This document shows, piece after piece, positions 17,590-27,079 of a DNA stretch of 39,311 nt (position 1 is the first letter of the stretch; each line of letters begins with the position of its first letter). The notes under the pieces were generated by a model, which had not been told where the DNA came from, searched no databases, and saw nothing but the letters and a program-made list of their open reading frames with translations. Source of the stretch: Alteromonas marina (GTDB lineage Bacteria; Pseudomonadota; Gammaproteobacteria; Enterobacterales; Alteromonadaceae); contig NZ_JWLW01000008.1 in assembly GCF_000808575.1 (NCBI RefSeq), positions 1 through 39,311 of the forward strand, in the 5' to 3' direction. A program made the translations under genes and the position numbers.

Positions 17590-17849
17590 GTGGAGTTTTC
17601 CTTTTCATTTTATTAGGCGACATCTGGGTTTGCCGCTTATTGTTTTTAGTGCGTTGCGAAACCTGTGCATTCCTTCTAAAGAATGTTATGGCGTATTGAG
17701 TGCACGTTTTTTTACTAATTCTTAGCATGACGGGGGGGATAGAAAAAGTGTTTATAGTGAAAATACACAGCTTGTAACAACTTGTAATACACAATTGGCT
17801 ATAGTGGAAGCAGTTTGGATGCAGGTTATTCAGTTAAAAGGAGTGGTGT

Positions 17850-18473
17850 ATGAAAACCAATGAAATTCCGTTTGATAGTGTTTCCCCGTGCGAGTATGCC
17901 GATGCGTTGCCCAAAGAACAGTTTATTGACTATGCCATAAAACCTCTGTGGTCAGGTATTCCGCGAATTGCCGGGCCAGCTTTTACCGTTAAGTGCGACC
18001 CAGGCGACCACCTCATGCTACATGCAGCTATTTATCGAGCGAATGCTGGCGACATTATTGTGGTTGAAGCCGATGATAAGTATGCGGTTGCTGGGGGCAA
18101 TGTCTGTGCAATTGCTCAATCACGAGGCATTAAGGGGTTCGTGATTGACGGCGTTATTCGCGATATTGCAGAAACCAGAGAAAATCAATTTCCTGTGTTT
18201 GCGCGTGGTGTCGTGCCAAAACCCGGCGCAAAAAAATGTATTTCTCCACTCAACCAGCCAGTGCGTTGTGGCGGTGTCACCGTTAATGCAGGGGATATTA
18301 TAGTAGCGGATGAAGAGGGGATAGCGGTTATTCCTCGTGAACAAGCGCAGCATGCTTTTGAGATCGCCAAGGCGAGAGGTGATAAAGATGCGGCAATGTC
18401 ACTCAGTGAATGGCAAGCGCAGCATCAAGACAAAGTAGAGGCTACGCTCGCAAAATTAGGTTTCACTGATTAA
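17850..18473 (+). CDS. RraA-family protein, probable HMG/CHA-type aldolase
   Basis: A 207-residue member of the RraA/4-hydroxy-4-methyl-2-oxoglutarate (HMG) aldolase family. The metal and pyruvate motif G-X20-R-D-X2-E is complete: G83, R104, D105 and E108, in VIDGVIRDIAE. E. coli RraA, the RNase E inhibitor, has R-Q at the R-D position and no aldolase activity. This protein is therefore more likely a divalent-metal pyruvate aldolase or oxaloacetate decarboxylase than a regulator of RNase E. AAGGAG lies six bases before the ATG. It ends 11 bp from the convergent DUF5916 gene with no terminator between. The substrate is not deducible from context. Confidence 0.8.
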   Translation: MKTNEIPFDSVSPCEYADALPKEQFIDYAIKPLWSGIPRIAGPAFTVKCDPGDHLMLHAAIYRANAGDIIVVEADDKYAVAGGNVCAIAQSRGIKGFVIDGVIRDIAETRENQFPVFARGVVPKPGAKKCISPLNQPVRCGGVTVNAGDIIVADEEGIAVIPREQAQHAFEIAKARGDKDAAMSLSEWQAQHQDKVEATLAKLGFTD

Positions 18474-18484
18474 AAATAGATGTC

Positions 18485-20950
18485 TTAGTAAAGCCACGCA
18501 TAGCTGAACTTCATAAAGACTGCTTGCTCGGTGCGCAATAGGCCAGGATTTTCATCATCGGCAAACGCTGAATCGCCATAGCCAATGAATAGGCGCGAAA
18601 GTGGGTTTATCATGTAAGAATACACCACTTGCGTGCCTAGGCTTCTATCTCGAGCATCTACGCGCATTAAGTAATTATCCGTATTGCGCTTGATATCGGC
18701 GTAAACCAGTGCAACGCGGATAAACTGTTCTGCACTAAACTGATAACTAAGTCGCAAGTCCGATAGGTTGGCTGTAAAGAGCATTTTATCGTTTACATCA
18801 ATACGATTGTATTCATGACTCAGCGACGCTTCTAAATGCTGTCCCAAATTAAGGGTAATTGAAGGTTCTAGTAACACCTGATCGCCCAACCGGTCGTTTC
18901 TTAAGTCGATTCTGTCACCAATACGGGCAAAATTTTCAAAGTAGAGGGTACGGCTTGGCTGGGCTTCAAAATAGAAGGAAAATTGTTCTTCGGTAAAGCG
19001 CGTGGTATTGCCGTCAATGGTTAAACTCGCACCATTGTGGCGTAATCCAACAGTATCTCTTTTTACCCACTGAAAATTAAAATAAGACTGGTAAGCAGCA
19101 TTTAACTCTACTTGTGCCTGCATTTCGCGTTCAATAAGTTCACCGTCATCGTTGTGGGTGATATCCCAATCACCGCCGAACTCAAAGCGATTCCACCATT
19201 CATTCTCATTCCACCAGATATAGCCGCCGCCCAGCACGCTTTTATGCCTATCTACGGTGCTTTCAAAGCCCAGGTCAGCACGAAAGTCAGCTTGAGTGCT
19301 GGTACGATTGGCATAAAAATACCAGTCGCGAACCTCGTGGCGGTAGTCAATCTTGTAGGTACTGCCCGAGAAAGTATCGCTTTCGCGCGTTCGTAGCGTG
19401 ATCTCGTTAATGTCCTCATCGGCACTACAGTCATTACTGCAAAAATCAGAGAACAATGTTTGTGGATATTGCGTTTGTGAGCGAAGTACCTGCACACGTA
19501 ACGTATCGCTTGGCGTTATTTGATAACGGCTATCTAGGCCGGTAACAATATTGTGGTAATCCTCTGAGTGACGACCAGTAATTATTGCGCCTACGGAAAG
19601 GTCATCTGAAATATCGTATCGGTATCGGGCGGCTATATTGGTACTTTCTTCGTTAAGCCTTGCTACACTAGAGCCGAGATTTCCAGGCACTAAAAACGTG
19701 GTGCTTTCGTCGTTAGCAGCCAAAATACCAAAAGTATGGTTGTTCACACGCCCAGTTAGTTTTGTGCCGATGTCAGGTGCGCCTATATTACGGGTATAAA
19801 CAAGATCGTATTGGGTACTGAAAAAATCGGCGTTTTCAAGAAAGAAGGGGCGCTGTTCAGGGAAAAATAGCGCAAACGGGTTGTTGATGCCGAGCTGTCC
19901 AGCGTCGGCTTCCACTTGAGAAAAGTCGGGGTTAACTGTGGCTTGCAGTAGCATGTCAGATGTTATGCCCCAATTTACATCAACACCTATTTCTTGGTTG
20001 TCTTGATACCGCCAGTCTGTTGCATCTTGCGATGGTACAGGTTCACGGTTACGGGCATAACCCGCTACCGCATAGGGCGTAATTGATAGGTTTTGACCTT
20101 GCTTTGCCGTTGCGAAACCCTCCATATCTCCCATTTGGCATAATCCGCATGCGTTATTTCTGTCAACGGGCCTATTAGAAATTCGAAGGTTATTCTCTCG
20201 CGGATAGAAACGTACAAACTCTGCGCGCCATCTCTTTGGGCCATCACTATCGAGAAAGTTCATGATGCGAAAAGGCAATGCGATCTCAACGGTATAGCCG
20301 TCTTGTGTTATTTGTGCTTGTGCGTCCCAAATCGCATTCCAACTATCGCTTTCACTCAACGTCATTTGGTTTTCGATGGCATCAGACTGTATGCCACGTG
20401 GGTTAACAAAGAACTGGTATGACAGACGGCTGTCGCCAAACGTATCTATTTTTATTCCAACTAAGTCGTTATCCCATACGTTATCTCTATCTCGAAATAA
20501 GGCGCGTAATTGCGACGGGTCGTCGTCTTGCGCAGTAAACGCAATATATATGCTTTCGCCGTTTTCAAATATGCGCGCTGTTGTGAGCACGGGAGGCGTT
20601 GTATTCTCAAAAGGACGAGTAACAAATGTAAGGGGTACTTTAGTTGCTTCTTCCCACACAGCCTCGTCGATAATGCCATCAAGTTCTACTGTGCCTGCGA
20701 TGAAAGGAACAACCAGCGAATCGCTGATATTGTCATCAGACGTTTCGGTAATGGTATTTTCCGACCGCTCTGTAACGATAGTGGGAGGTATTGAAATTTC
20801 TGCTGCTTGAGGTTGCTCGTGTGGTGTTTCTTGTAGTGGTGTTGCAAAGGCAGAGCCCGCAGACAGACAACCCGCAAAGGCATATGACGCAAAGATTGTA
20901 CATACGCGCTTAAGCGCAGTATCACCGCGCTTTACTAAAAAATTATCCAT
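18485..20950 (-). CDS. CBM9-domain / DUF5916 outer-membrane protein
   Basis: An 821-residue exported protein. The signal peptide is at about residues 1-36 (basic VKRGDTALKR, hydrophobic segment, AFA|TP). A family 9 carbohydrate-binding-like domain begins at LDGIIDEAVW (90-99). The C-terminal two thirds is DUF5916, a predicted beta-barrel-rich region with many alternating strands, ending in SYAWLY with a terminal aromatic residue as in outer-membrane proteins. The frame is open 28 codons upstream (TTG), but that extension spoils the signal peptide, so I use the ATG at 20950. That start has no strong ribosome binding site. The ligand and role are unknown; involvement in glycan or peptide handling at the surface is only a guess. 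Confidence 0.8.
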   Translation of the reverse strand: MDNFLVKRGDTALKRVCTIFASYAFAGCLSAGSAFATPLQETPHEQPQAAEISIPPTIVTERSENTITETSDDNISDSLVVPFIAGTVELDGIIDEAVWEEATKVPLTFVTRPFENTTPPVLTTARIFENGESIYIAFTAQDDDPSQLRALFRDRDNVWDNDLVGIKIDTFGDSRLSYQFFVNPRGIQSDAIENQMTLSESDSWNAIWDAQAQITQDGYTVEIALPFRIMNFLDSDGPKRWRAEFVRFYPRENNLRISNRPVDRNNACGLCQMGDMEGFATAKQGQNLSITPYAVAGYARNREPVPSQDATDWRYQDNQEIGVDVNWGITSDMLLQATVNPDFSQVEADAGQLGINNPFALFFPEQRPFFLENADFFSTQYDLVYTRNIGAPDIGTKLTGRVNNHTFGILAANDESTTFLVPGNLGSSVARLNEESTNIAARYRYDISDDLSVGAIITGRHSEDYHNIVTGLDSRYQITPSDTLRVQVLRSQTQYPQTLFSDFCSNDCSADEDINEITLRTRESDTFSGSTYKIDYRHEVRDWYFYANRTSTQADFRADLGFESTVDRHKSVLGGGYIWWNENEWWNRFEFGGDWDITHNDDGELIEREMQAQVELNAAYQSYFNFQWVKRDTVGLRHNGASLTIDGNTTRFTEEQFSFYFEAQPSRTLYFENFARIGDRIDLRNDRLGDQVLLEPSITLNLGQHLEASLSHEYNRIDVNDKMLFTANLSDLRLSYQFSAEQFIRVALVYADIKRNTDNYLMRVDARDRSLGTQVVYSYMINPLSRLFIGYGDSAFADDENPGLLRTEQAVFMKFSYAWLY

Positions 20951-21308
20951 AATAATGTGTGTGATGTCGTTATTATTTTTTCCCGCGCAAAGTATGAATA
21001 AAAGCCAAGAAGACAAAAAGCAGCCTAATCGCAAATAAACGGATGCTTAACGTGTTTTCAATTTTTGCTTAAGTGAAATTGCAGCAAAACGACCGGCAAA
21101 CCGAAGCGAAGAAATTGCACGTAACAAACCAAGGTATCACCGACAACGCGTGAACATTTAGTGTAGAATTGCGTACTTAGTAAGAGTGTATTAACCCTTG
21201 TATTAAAAAAATATATCGCAATGGAAAGTACACGCTAGTCACGTCATTGCTATCTAGCATTGGCAACACGCATTAGCCATCTGTCACTGAATAACTAACG
21301 AGTTCTAC
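20951..21308. other. Divergent spacer between the DUF5916 and ABC exporter genes
   Basis: These 358 bases hold no convincing gene. They should contain promoters for both divergent genes, and A+T-rich stretches with TAGAAT-like or TATAT-like boxes occur near 21160-21225. I could not pair any of them with a good -35 at correct spacing. Confidence 0.4.
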
Positions 21309-23150
21309 ATGTTTTCATTTTTTGAAAAGCTAACCCAGCCTTTCCCTGACACGCCGCCTACCCAACCGCCAACAGGTATCGTTGCCTTTTGTAAGTACTA
21401 TACAAAAGGCATGTGGGGCGTGATACTTACTGTTTCCGTACTTAGTGCCATTGTGGCCATGTTAGAAGTGGCGCTGTTCGGTTTTTTAGGGCAGTTAGTT
21501 GACTGGTTTTCTGAACAAAGTCGCGAAACCTTTTTAGCGGACCAAAAATTTACCCTCATTGGCATGGGTTTAACCGTTCTCGTTTTTATTCCATTGTTTA
21601 TTTTGTTGCGCTCGCTGTTTTCTCGTCAGTCTTTGATGGGGAACTACCCCATGCGCATTAGATGGCAGGCACATCGCTATTTACTTGGCCAAAGTTTAAC
21701 CTTTTTCCACGATGAGTTTGCTGGCCGTGTTGCCACCAAGGTGATGCAGACAGCGCTATCGGTACGAGAAACCGTGACCAAGGTTCTTGATTTGCTGGTG
21801 TACATCAGCGTTTATTTTATCTCTATGGTAGTGCTTATTTTCAGCACTGACTGGCGCTTGGCCATGCCGCTTATCGTGTGGTTCTTTGTGTACATTGGCA
21901 TTTTAAAAGTGCTGGTGCCTAAACTAAAAGAAGTCTCGCAAAAGCAAGCCGACGCGCGCTCATTAATGACCGGACGTATTGTTGATAGCTATACCAATAT
22001 CACAACGGTGAAGCTGTTTTCACATAGTCGCCGCGAAGCAGATTACGCTAAAGAAAGCATGGACGGTTTTCTTAAGACGGTTTACCCGCAAATGCGTTTG
22101 GTTACCGTGTTGGAGTTCTGCGTGGAAATGGCTAACGCCATTCTCATTTTTACTGTGGGCGCGCTCTCTGTGTATTTGTGGATGGAGAACATTGCGAGCC
22201 CGGGCGATATCGCTATTGCAATTAGTCTGTGTTTGCGACTAAACGGTATGTCGCACTGGGTTATGTGGGAAGTATCAGGCTTGTTCGAGAACTTAGGCAC
22301 GGTGCAGGACGGCATGAATACACTAGCACAGCCGATAGCAGTGAAAGACAAACCAAAAGCCGACGCGTTAAAGGTAAATGGCGGCGGGATTAACTTCGAC
22401 AACGTGCACTTTTCCTATTCAGGTGCAGACAACAAACCTATTGATGTGTTCACTAATTTGGATCTAGCCATTAAGCCCGGAGAAAAAGTGGGCTTAGTGG
22501 GGCGTTCTGGGGCAGGTAAATCGACGCTGGTTAATTTGCTCATGCGTTTTTACGACACCCAGAGCGGTCGCATTGTCATTGATGGTCAAGATATCACTGA
22601 AGTAGGCCAAGAGACGCTTCGTGCTAAAATCAGCATGGTGACACAAGATACTTCACTGATGCACCGCTCGGTACGCGATAACATTCTTTACGGTCGAACC
22701 GACGCGACAGAAGAAGATATGATCCGTGCAGCCAAACAGGCCGAAGCGCACGACTTTATTCTTACCCTAACCGATAGTCACGGTAGAACAGGGTACGACG
22801 CGCATGTAGGTGAGCGAGGCGTTAAGCTTTCAGGCGGTCAGCGCCAGCGCATTGCCATAGCTCGCGTATTGCTAAAAGACGCGCCTGTATTAGTGCTGGA
22901 CGAAGCCACATCAGCGCTAGATTCAGAAGTTGAAGCGGCAATTCAAGCCTGTCTGGATAAAGTGATGGAAGGCAAAACCGTGCTGGCTATTGCGCATCGA
23001 CTGTCGACCATTGCGCAAATGGACAGGTTACTTGTTCTGGATAAGGGCAACATTGTAGAGCAGGGAACCCATGCCGAGCTTATTGCACACAATGGCATAT
23101 ATGCCAAGCTTTGGGCACACCAAACGGGCGGATTTATAGGCGTTGAATAG
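21309..23150 (+). CDS. ABC exporter, fused permease and ATPase
   Basis: A 613-residue half-transporter of the MsbA/multidrug type. It has six predicted membrane helices in the first 330 residues and an ATPase domain with Walker A GRSGAGKST (398-406), LSGGQRQR (about 513-520), Walker B VLVLDEATSALDS and the H-loop AIAHRLST. Homodimeric export of a lipid or hydrophobic compound is typical of the family, but the substrate cannot be read from the sequence. It is unlikely to be the essential MsbA, because there is no adjacent lpxK. It stands alone: a divergent outer-membrane gene lies before it and the tRNA-Trp promoter follows 47 bp after its stop. Confidence 0.9.
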   Translation: MFSFFEKLTQPFPDTPPTQPPTGIVAFCKYYTKGMWGVILTVSVLSAIVAMLEVALFGFLGQLVDWFSEQSRETFLADQKFTLIGMGLTVLVFIPLFILLRSLFSRQSLMGNYPMRIRWQAHRYLLGQSLTFFHDEFAGRVATKVMQTALSVRETVTKVLDLLVYISVYFISMVVLIFSTDWRLAMPLIVWFFVYIGILKVLVPKLKEVSQKQADARSLMTGRIVDSYTNITTVKLFSHSRREADYAKESMDGFLKTVYPQMRLVTVLEFCVEMANAILIFTVGALSVYLWMENIASPGDIAIAISLCLRLNGMSHWVMWEVSGLFENLGTVQDGMNTLAQPIAVKDKPKADALKVNGGGINFDNVHFSYSGADNKPIDVFTNLDLAIKPGEKVGLVGRSGAGKSTLVNLLMRFYDTQSGRIVIDGQDITEVGQETLRAKISMVTQDTSLMHRSVRDNILYGRTDATEEDMIRAAKQAEAHDFILTLTDSHGRTGYDAHVGERGVKLSGGQRQRIAIARVLLKDAPVLVLDEATSALDSEVEAAIQACLDKVMEGKTVLAIAHRLSTIAQMDRLLVLDKGNIVEQGTHAELIAHNGIYAKLWAHQTGGFIGVE

Positions 23151-23197
23151 GCAAGGGGTGAATTAGCGTTCAATCGCAGATGGGATGGATAAACCGC

Positions 23198-23236
23198 TTG
23201 TATCTTGAAAGTGGTTAAGTATAATACGCGTCCCTC
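23198..23236 (+). promoter_or_regulatory. Sigma70 promoter of tRNA-Trp-secE-nusG
   Basis: TTGTAT (23198-23203), a 16-base spacer and a perfect TATAAT (23220-23225), followed by the G+C-rich ACGCGTCCCTCCC. This discriminator is typical of stable-RNA promoters under stringent control. The predicted RNA would cover tRNA-Trp, secE and nusG up to the terminator at 24438. Confidence 0.85.
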
Positions 23237-23317
23237 CCTTGCGATACCGCACTTTCCTTAGAAAAGACGCACAACTCACAAGGGCAGTGTAAGTAAATTT
23301 TGTCTTATCGACACCAC

Positions 23318-23394
23318 AGGGGTGTAGTTCGAATTGGTAGAACAGCGGTCTCCAAAACCGATGGTTGGGGGTTCGAGTCCCTCCACCCCTGCCA
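23318..23394 (+). tRNA. tRNA-Trp (anticodon CCA)
   Basis: 77 bases including an encoded 3' CCA. The acceptor stem AGGGGTG/CACCCCT is perfect. The D arm is GTTC/GAAC, the anticodon loop is CTCCAAA (CCA at 23352-23354), and the T arm GGGGG-TTCGAGT-CCCTC has one G-U pair. The first anticodon-stem pair (27-43) is G-A rather than Watson-Crick. It lies 80 bp before secE, the common gammaproteobacterial order, but no tuf gene precedes it here. Confidence 0.97.
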
Positions 23395-23474
23395 AATTTA
23401 CTTAAACTAAGAATTTTAAGTTGCGCATTTTTTAGATGCGTAAAACAACGACGCTGTAGTGCTAGGATCGTAAC

Positions 23475-23852
23475 ATGAGCGAAAAGACGGAAAATCAGTC
23501 CAATGCATTGGACATGTTTAAATGGGTAGTGGTTTTTGCACTACTTGCCGGTTTAGTAACCGCTAATACAATGTACGGTGAGATCTCGGTACTATACCGT
23601 GCCATCGCAATTGTTGTAGTTGTTGGTATAGCTGGTTTTATCGCGGCAACTACCGAAAAAGGTAGCACCTTCTTGAGCTTTGCTAAAGAGTCTCGCACAG
23701 AAGTTCGCAAGGTTGTATGGCCAACTCGTCAAGAGGCAAACCAAACTACACTTATCGTGCTTGCAGCGACGTTAATCATGGCACTAATTTTATGGGGACT
23801 AGACGGCATCATCGTTCGTGTAGTTGGCTTTATTACTGGAATAGGAGCATAA
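23475..23852 (+). CDS. secE: Preprotein translocase subunit SecE
   Basis: A 125-residue inner-membrane protein that clamps SecY in the SecYEG channel. Like E. coli SecE (127) it has three hydrophobic segments (about 13-32, 38-55 and 91-118), with the conserved amphipathic region [24 protein letters not shown] before the last one. AGGA lies seven bases before the ATG. It is co-transcribed with nusG, four bases downstream. Confidence 0.97.
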   Translation: MSEKTENQSNALDMFKWVVVFALLAGLVTANTMYGEISVLYRAIAIVVVVGIAGFIAATTEKGSTFLSFAKESRTEVRKVVWPTRQEANQTTLIVLAATLIMALILWGLDGIIVRVVGFITGIGA

Positions 23853-23856
23853 GCGT

Positions 23857-24408
23857 ATGTCTGAAGAAGAAGCAGTAAAGAAAAGATGGTACGTAGTTCA
23901 AGCCTATTCACAATACGAGTCTCGCGTTAAGAAGACCCTGCTTGAATACATCAAAATGCACAACATGGAAGACTACTTCGGTCAGGTACTAGTACCAACA
24001 GAAGAAGTAGTAGAAATGCGTGCAGGTCAAAAGCGTAAGTCTGAGCGCAAGTTCTACCCGGGTTACGTATTGGTAGAAATGGCGATGACAGAAGAGTCAT
24101 GGCACTTAGTGAAAAGCGTACCTCGTGTACTTGGCTTCATCGGCGGCACATCTGACCGTCCTATGCCAATCACGCAGAAAGAAGCAGACGCTATCCTAAA
24201 TCGTCTTGAAGAAAACGTTGATAAGCCAAGACCAAAGACACTGTTCGAGCCAGGCGAAGTTATTCGCGTTATCGATGGCCCATTTGCAGACTTCAACGGT
24301 GTGGTAGAAGAAGTCGACTACGAAAAGAGCCGCGTAAAAGTATCGGTACTTATCTTCGGTCGTTCCACTCCAGTAGACCTAGAGTTTGGTCAGGTAGAAA
24401 AAGGCTAA
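23857..24408 (+). CDS. nusG: Transcription termination/antitermination factor NusG
   Basis: A 183-residue factor that binds RNA polymerase and links it to Rho or ribosomal S10. The N-terminal NGN domain starts [19 protein letters not shown] and includes [10 protein letters not shown]; the C-terminal KOW domain has [22 protein letters not shown]. Its AGGAG site overlaps the end of secE, so translation is probably coupled. A strong terminator follows. Confidence 0.98.
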   Translation: MSEEEAVKKRWYVVQAYSQYESRVKKTLLEYIKMHNMEDYFGQVLVPTEEVVEMRAGQKRKSERKFYPGYVLVEMAMTEESWHLVKSVPRVLGFIGGTSDRPMPITQKEADAILNRLEENVDKPRPKTLFEPGEVIRVIDGPFADFNGVVEEVDYEKSRVKVSVLIFGRSTPVDLEFGQVEKG

Positions 24409-24437
24409 GCTTATTCAAGCTACCGTATAGCATTTTT

Positions 24438-24465
24438 AAAAAGCCCCGTTTGACGGGGCTTTTTT
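24438..24465 (+). terminator. Terminator of the secE-nusG operon
   Basis: A perfect 12-bp stem, AAAAAGCCCCGT / ACGGGGCTTTTT, with loop TTG and a T-tract, 30 bases after the nusG stop. Confidence 0.95.
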
Positions 24466-24509
24466 GTATAAGGTCTCCGATTAAAAGGCGAGAGCGTAAA
24501 AATACTGAC

Positions 24510-24576
24510 CTTTCGATGGTTTTTTATTCTAATTAGCCCTTGCATAGTAATTAATCACCTTATATAATGCGCGCCC
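24510..24576 (+). promoter_or_regulatory. Promoter of rplKAJL-rpoBC
   Basis: TTGCAT (24540-24545), a 17-base spacer and TATAAT (24563-24568), followed by the discriminator GCGCGCCC. An A+T-rich stretch just upstream (about 24510-24535) resembles an UP element. This is a strong, probably stringently controlled ribosomal protein promoter. Confidence 0.88.
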
Positions 24577-24658
24577 TTTTAAACGGAAACGGGAAGCCGA
24601 TTGAGCAAATAATCTCTGTATTTGCGAGGCGTTAGACCCAAACAAGAGAGCATGTAAA

Positions 24659-25087
24659 ATGGCTAAAAAAGTAAGCGGTATTATCAAGCTTCAGGTTGCA
24701 GCAGGCGCTGCTAACCCAAGTCCACCAGTTGGTCCTGCACTAGGTCAACACGGTGTAAACATCATGGAATTCTGTAAGGCTTTCAACGCGAAAACAGAAA
24801 GCCTTGAGAAAGGCGCTCCAGTACCAGTAGAAATTACTGTATACGAAGATCGCTCTTTCACATTCGAAACTAAGACTCCTCCTGCGTCTTACCTGCTTAA
24901 GAAAGCAGCGGGCATCAAGAGTGGTTCTGGCCGTCCTAACACTGAAAAAGTGGGTAAAGTTACTCGCGCTCAGTTGGAAGAGATTGCTAAAACTAAAGAG
25001 CCAGACCTTACTGCAGCTGATCTAGATGCAGCGGTACGCACTATCGCGGGTTCTGCTCGCTCAATGGGCTTGAACGTAGAGGACTAA
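24659..25087 (+). CDS. rplK: 50S ribosomal protein L11
   Basis: 142 residues, the same length as E. coli L11. The N-terminal domain ([24 protein letters not shown]) and the rRNA-binding C-terminal domain ([20 protein letters not shown]) are intact. L11 forms the GTPase-associated centre with 23S rRNA and is needed for RelA activation. It is the first gene after the promoter and is separated from rplA by four bases. Confidence 0.98.
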   Translation: MAKKVSGIIKLQVAAGAANPSPPVGPALGQHGVNIMEFCKAFNAKTESLEKGAPVPVEITVYEDRSFTFETKTPPASYLLKKAAGIKSGSGRPNTEKVGKVTRAQLEEIAKTKEPDLTAADLDAAVRTIAGSARSMGLNVED

Positions 25088-25091
25088 TCGA

Positions 25092-25787
25092 ATGGCTAAA
25101 TTAACTAAACGCGCTCGCCTAATCCGCGACAAAGTTGACTCTACTAAAGAGTACGAAATCAACGAAGCAGTAGCGCTTCTTAAAGAACTAGCAACAGCTA
25201 AGTTCGCAGAAAGCGTAGACGTATCTGTTAACCTTGGTATCGATGCGAAGAAATCTGACCAAAACGTTCGTGGTGCAACTGTACTACCTAACGGTACTGG
25301 TAAAGACGTTCGCGTTGCAGTATTCACTCAAGGTGCAAATGCTGAAGCAGCTAAAGAAGCTGGTGCAGACATCGTTGGTATGGATGACCTAGCTGAGCAA
25401 GTTAAGAAAGGCGAAATGAACTTTGACGTAGTAGTTGCTAGCCCAGACGCAATGCGTGTTGTTGGTCAACTAGGTCAAATCTTAGGTCCACGTGGCCTTA
25501 TGCCTAACCCAAAAACTGGCACTGTAACGCCTGACGTTGCAACGGCAGTTAAGAACGCTAAAGCTGGTCAGGTACGCTACCGTAACGATAAGAACGGTAT
25601 CATCCACGCTAGCATTGGTAAGATTGCGTTCGAAGCGAACCAAATTCAAGAAAACCTTGAAGCGCTACTTGAAGCACTTAAGAAAGCTAAGCCTTCTTCT
25701 GCTAAAGGTACATACATCAAGAAGATCAGCCTAAGCACTACAATGGGTGCAGGTGTTGCTCTTGATAAGGCTTCTGTAGGTCTTTAA
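25092..25787 (+). CDS. rplA: 50S ribosomal protein L1
   Basis: 231 residues, forming the mobile L1 stalk near the E site. Recognisable segments include [28 protein letters not shown] and [14 protein letters not shown]. In E. coli, L1 represses translation of the L11-L1 mRNA. Codon use is strongly biased, as in its neighbours. A 306-base leader separates it from rplJ, and a 12-bp imperfect hairpin follows immediately after its stop codon. Confidence 0.98.
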   Translation: MAKLTKRARLIRDKVDSTKEYEINEAVALLKELATAKFAESVDVSVNLGIDAKKSDQNVRGATVLPNGTGKDVRVAVFTQGANAEAAKEAGADIVGMDDLAEQVKKGEMNFDVVVASPDAMRVVGQLGQILGPRGLMPNPKTGTVTPDVATAVKNAKAGQVRYRNDKNGIIHASIGKIAFEANQIQENLEALLEALKKAKPSSAKGTYIKKISLSTTMGAGVALDKASVGL

Positions 25788-26093
25788 TTTCGCTGAGCTT
25801 AGGCTCATCGAAATCTCTTAAAGGTTATGGGTTGGAGCTGTGACAATTAGCAGTGCTAATAAGCAGCTCCCGTCCTAGACCGCAGGTGCGGTGTGGTGAA
25901 AGAGGTAAGAGAACTTTCACAGTCAACACACTGCTTAATACAACAACCTGCGCAGACGGTGGTTTGACTCAGACTCTCTGGGGTAACAAACACCGTAGAG
26001 CGGTATCAACCATGAGGGTTGGTATCAATCTGTGAACCCTGACGGCGTAAGCGGGTAACCGCAGACAAAGTCAGATACAAAGAGGTGAACTCA
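25788..26093 (+). promoter_or_regulatory. rplJ leader with L10 autoregulatory structure
   Basis: 306 untranslated bases. First is a hairpin at 25788-25813 (TTTCG-C-TGAGC / GCTCA-T-CGAAA). Next is a long hairpin with outer stem GGAGCTG (25834-25840) / CAGCTCC (25864-25870) and inner stem ATTAGC-AGT-GCTAAT. A further structured region runs up to the rplJ ribosome binding site. The position and layout fit the L10 leader, where the L10-(L7/L12) complex represses rplJL translation in E. coli. No separate promoter is obvious. Confidence 0.75.
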
Positions 26094-26612
26094 GTGGCAC
26101 TAGGTTTAGCAGCAAAAAAAGAGATCGTAGCAGAAGTTTCTGAAGTTGCGTCTCGCGCTCTATCCGTAGCCGTTGCTGAATACCGTGGGATGGAAGTTGC
26201 AGAACTGACTGACCTACGTGTTAAAGCTCGTGAGCAAGGCGTATACCTAAAGGTTGTACGTAACACTCTTGCAAAGCGTGCTCTAGCAGACAGTCAATTT
26301 GCAGACTTAGACAGCGCCTTAACTGGTCCGCTTATCTATGGTTTCTCTATCGACGCACCAGGCGGTGCGGCACGTCTTTTCAAAGACTTCGGTAAGACTA
26401 ACGATAAGCTAAAAGTTACAGCACTATCTATTGGTAGCGGTCTTCTTGGTCCAGAGAAATTGGACGCAGTTGCAGCACTACCTACCCGCGACGAAGCGCT
26501 TGCGAAACTACTTGCAACCTTCAAAGCACCAGTTGGGAAATTCGTTCAAACAATCAACGAAGTTCCTGGCAAGTTTGTGCGCGTATTGGCGGCGGTCAAA
26601 GACACCAAGTAA
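26094..26612 (+). CDS. rplJ: 50S ribosomal protein L10
   Basis: 172 residues, anchoring L7/L12 dimers to the ribosome and repressing its own operon. [19 protein letters not shown] aligns with E. coli [19 protein letters not shown]. The start is GTG at 26094: GAGGTG lies six bases upstream, while the in-frame GTG at 26085 is itself part of that site. The C-terminal helix that binds L7/L12 is present. The GTG start, instead of the E. coli ATG, may lower basal initiation. Confidence 0.96.
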   Translation: MALGLAAKKEIVAEVSEVASRALSVAVAEYRGMEVAELTDLRVKAREQGVYLKVVRNTLAKRALADSQFADLDSALTGPLIYGFSIDAPGGAARLFKDFGKTNDKLKVTALSIGSGLLGPEKLDAVAALPTRDEALAKLLATFKAPVGKFVQTINEVPGKFVRVLAAVKDTK

Positions 26613-26669
26613 TTGGCGTTTTTGGCATATTGATTTTTTTAACATTTTATACCCAGGAGTTTAGAGAAC

Positions 26670-27047
26670 ATGGCTCTAACTAAAGAAGATATCTTAAACG
26701 CAATCGCTGAAATGCCGGTAATGGAACTGGTAGAACTAATTGAAGCGGCTGAAGAGAAATTCAACGTATCTGCTGCAGCTGCTGTTGCTGTTGCTGGTCC
26801 AGCTGCTGGCGGCGACGCTGCTGCTGCAGAAGAAAAGACTGAATTCGACGTTGTAATGACTTCATTCGGTGGCAACAAAGTTGCAGTTATCAAAGCAGTT
26901 CGCGGCGCGACTGGCCTAGGTCTTAAAGAAGCTAAAGAAGTAGTTGAGTCTGCTCCTAAAGCTATCAAAGAAGGCGTAAGCAAAGATGAAGCTGAAGCAC
27001 TTAAGAAAGAGCTTGAAGAAGCTGGTGCAGAAGTAGAAATCAAGTAA
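26670..27047 (+). CDS. rplL: 50S ribosomal protein L7/L12
   Basis: 125 residues. The N-terminal dimerisation helices are [15 protein letters not shown] to FNVSAA, the flexible Ala/Gly/Val hinge is at about 37-56, and the C-terminal factor-binding domain includes [40 protein letters not shown] start region gives a strong ribosome binding site. A hairpin (AATCTGAC / GTCAGATT) overlaps its stop codon and precedes the attenuator. Confidence 0.98.
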   Translation: MALTKEDILNAIAEMPVMELVELIEAAEEKFNVSAAAAVAVAGPAAGGDAAAAEEKTEFDVVMTSFGGNKVAVIKAVRGATGLGLKEAKEVVESAPKAIKEGVSKDEAEALKKELEEAGAEVEIK

Positions 27048-27079
27048 TCTGACCCAGTCAGATTATTGCCTGAGACGGC

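Noticed and set aside
17765..17795. CTTGTAA repeated twice before the RraA-family gene as an operator
   Set aside because: The repeat is only seven bases, not symmetric, and not placed with a convincing promoter.
20951..21034. N-terminal extension of the DUF5916 protein from a TTG
   Set aside because: The extension adds a second hydrophobic stretch in front of a good signal peptide and has no ribosome binding site.
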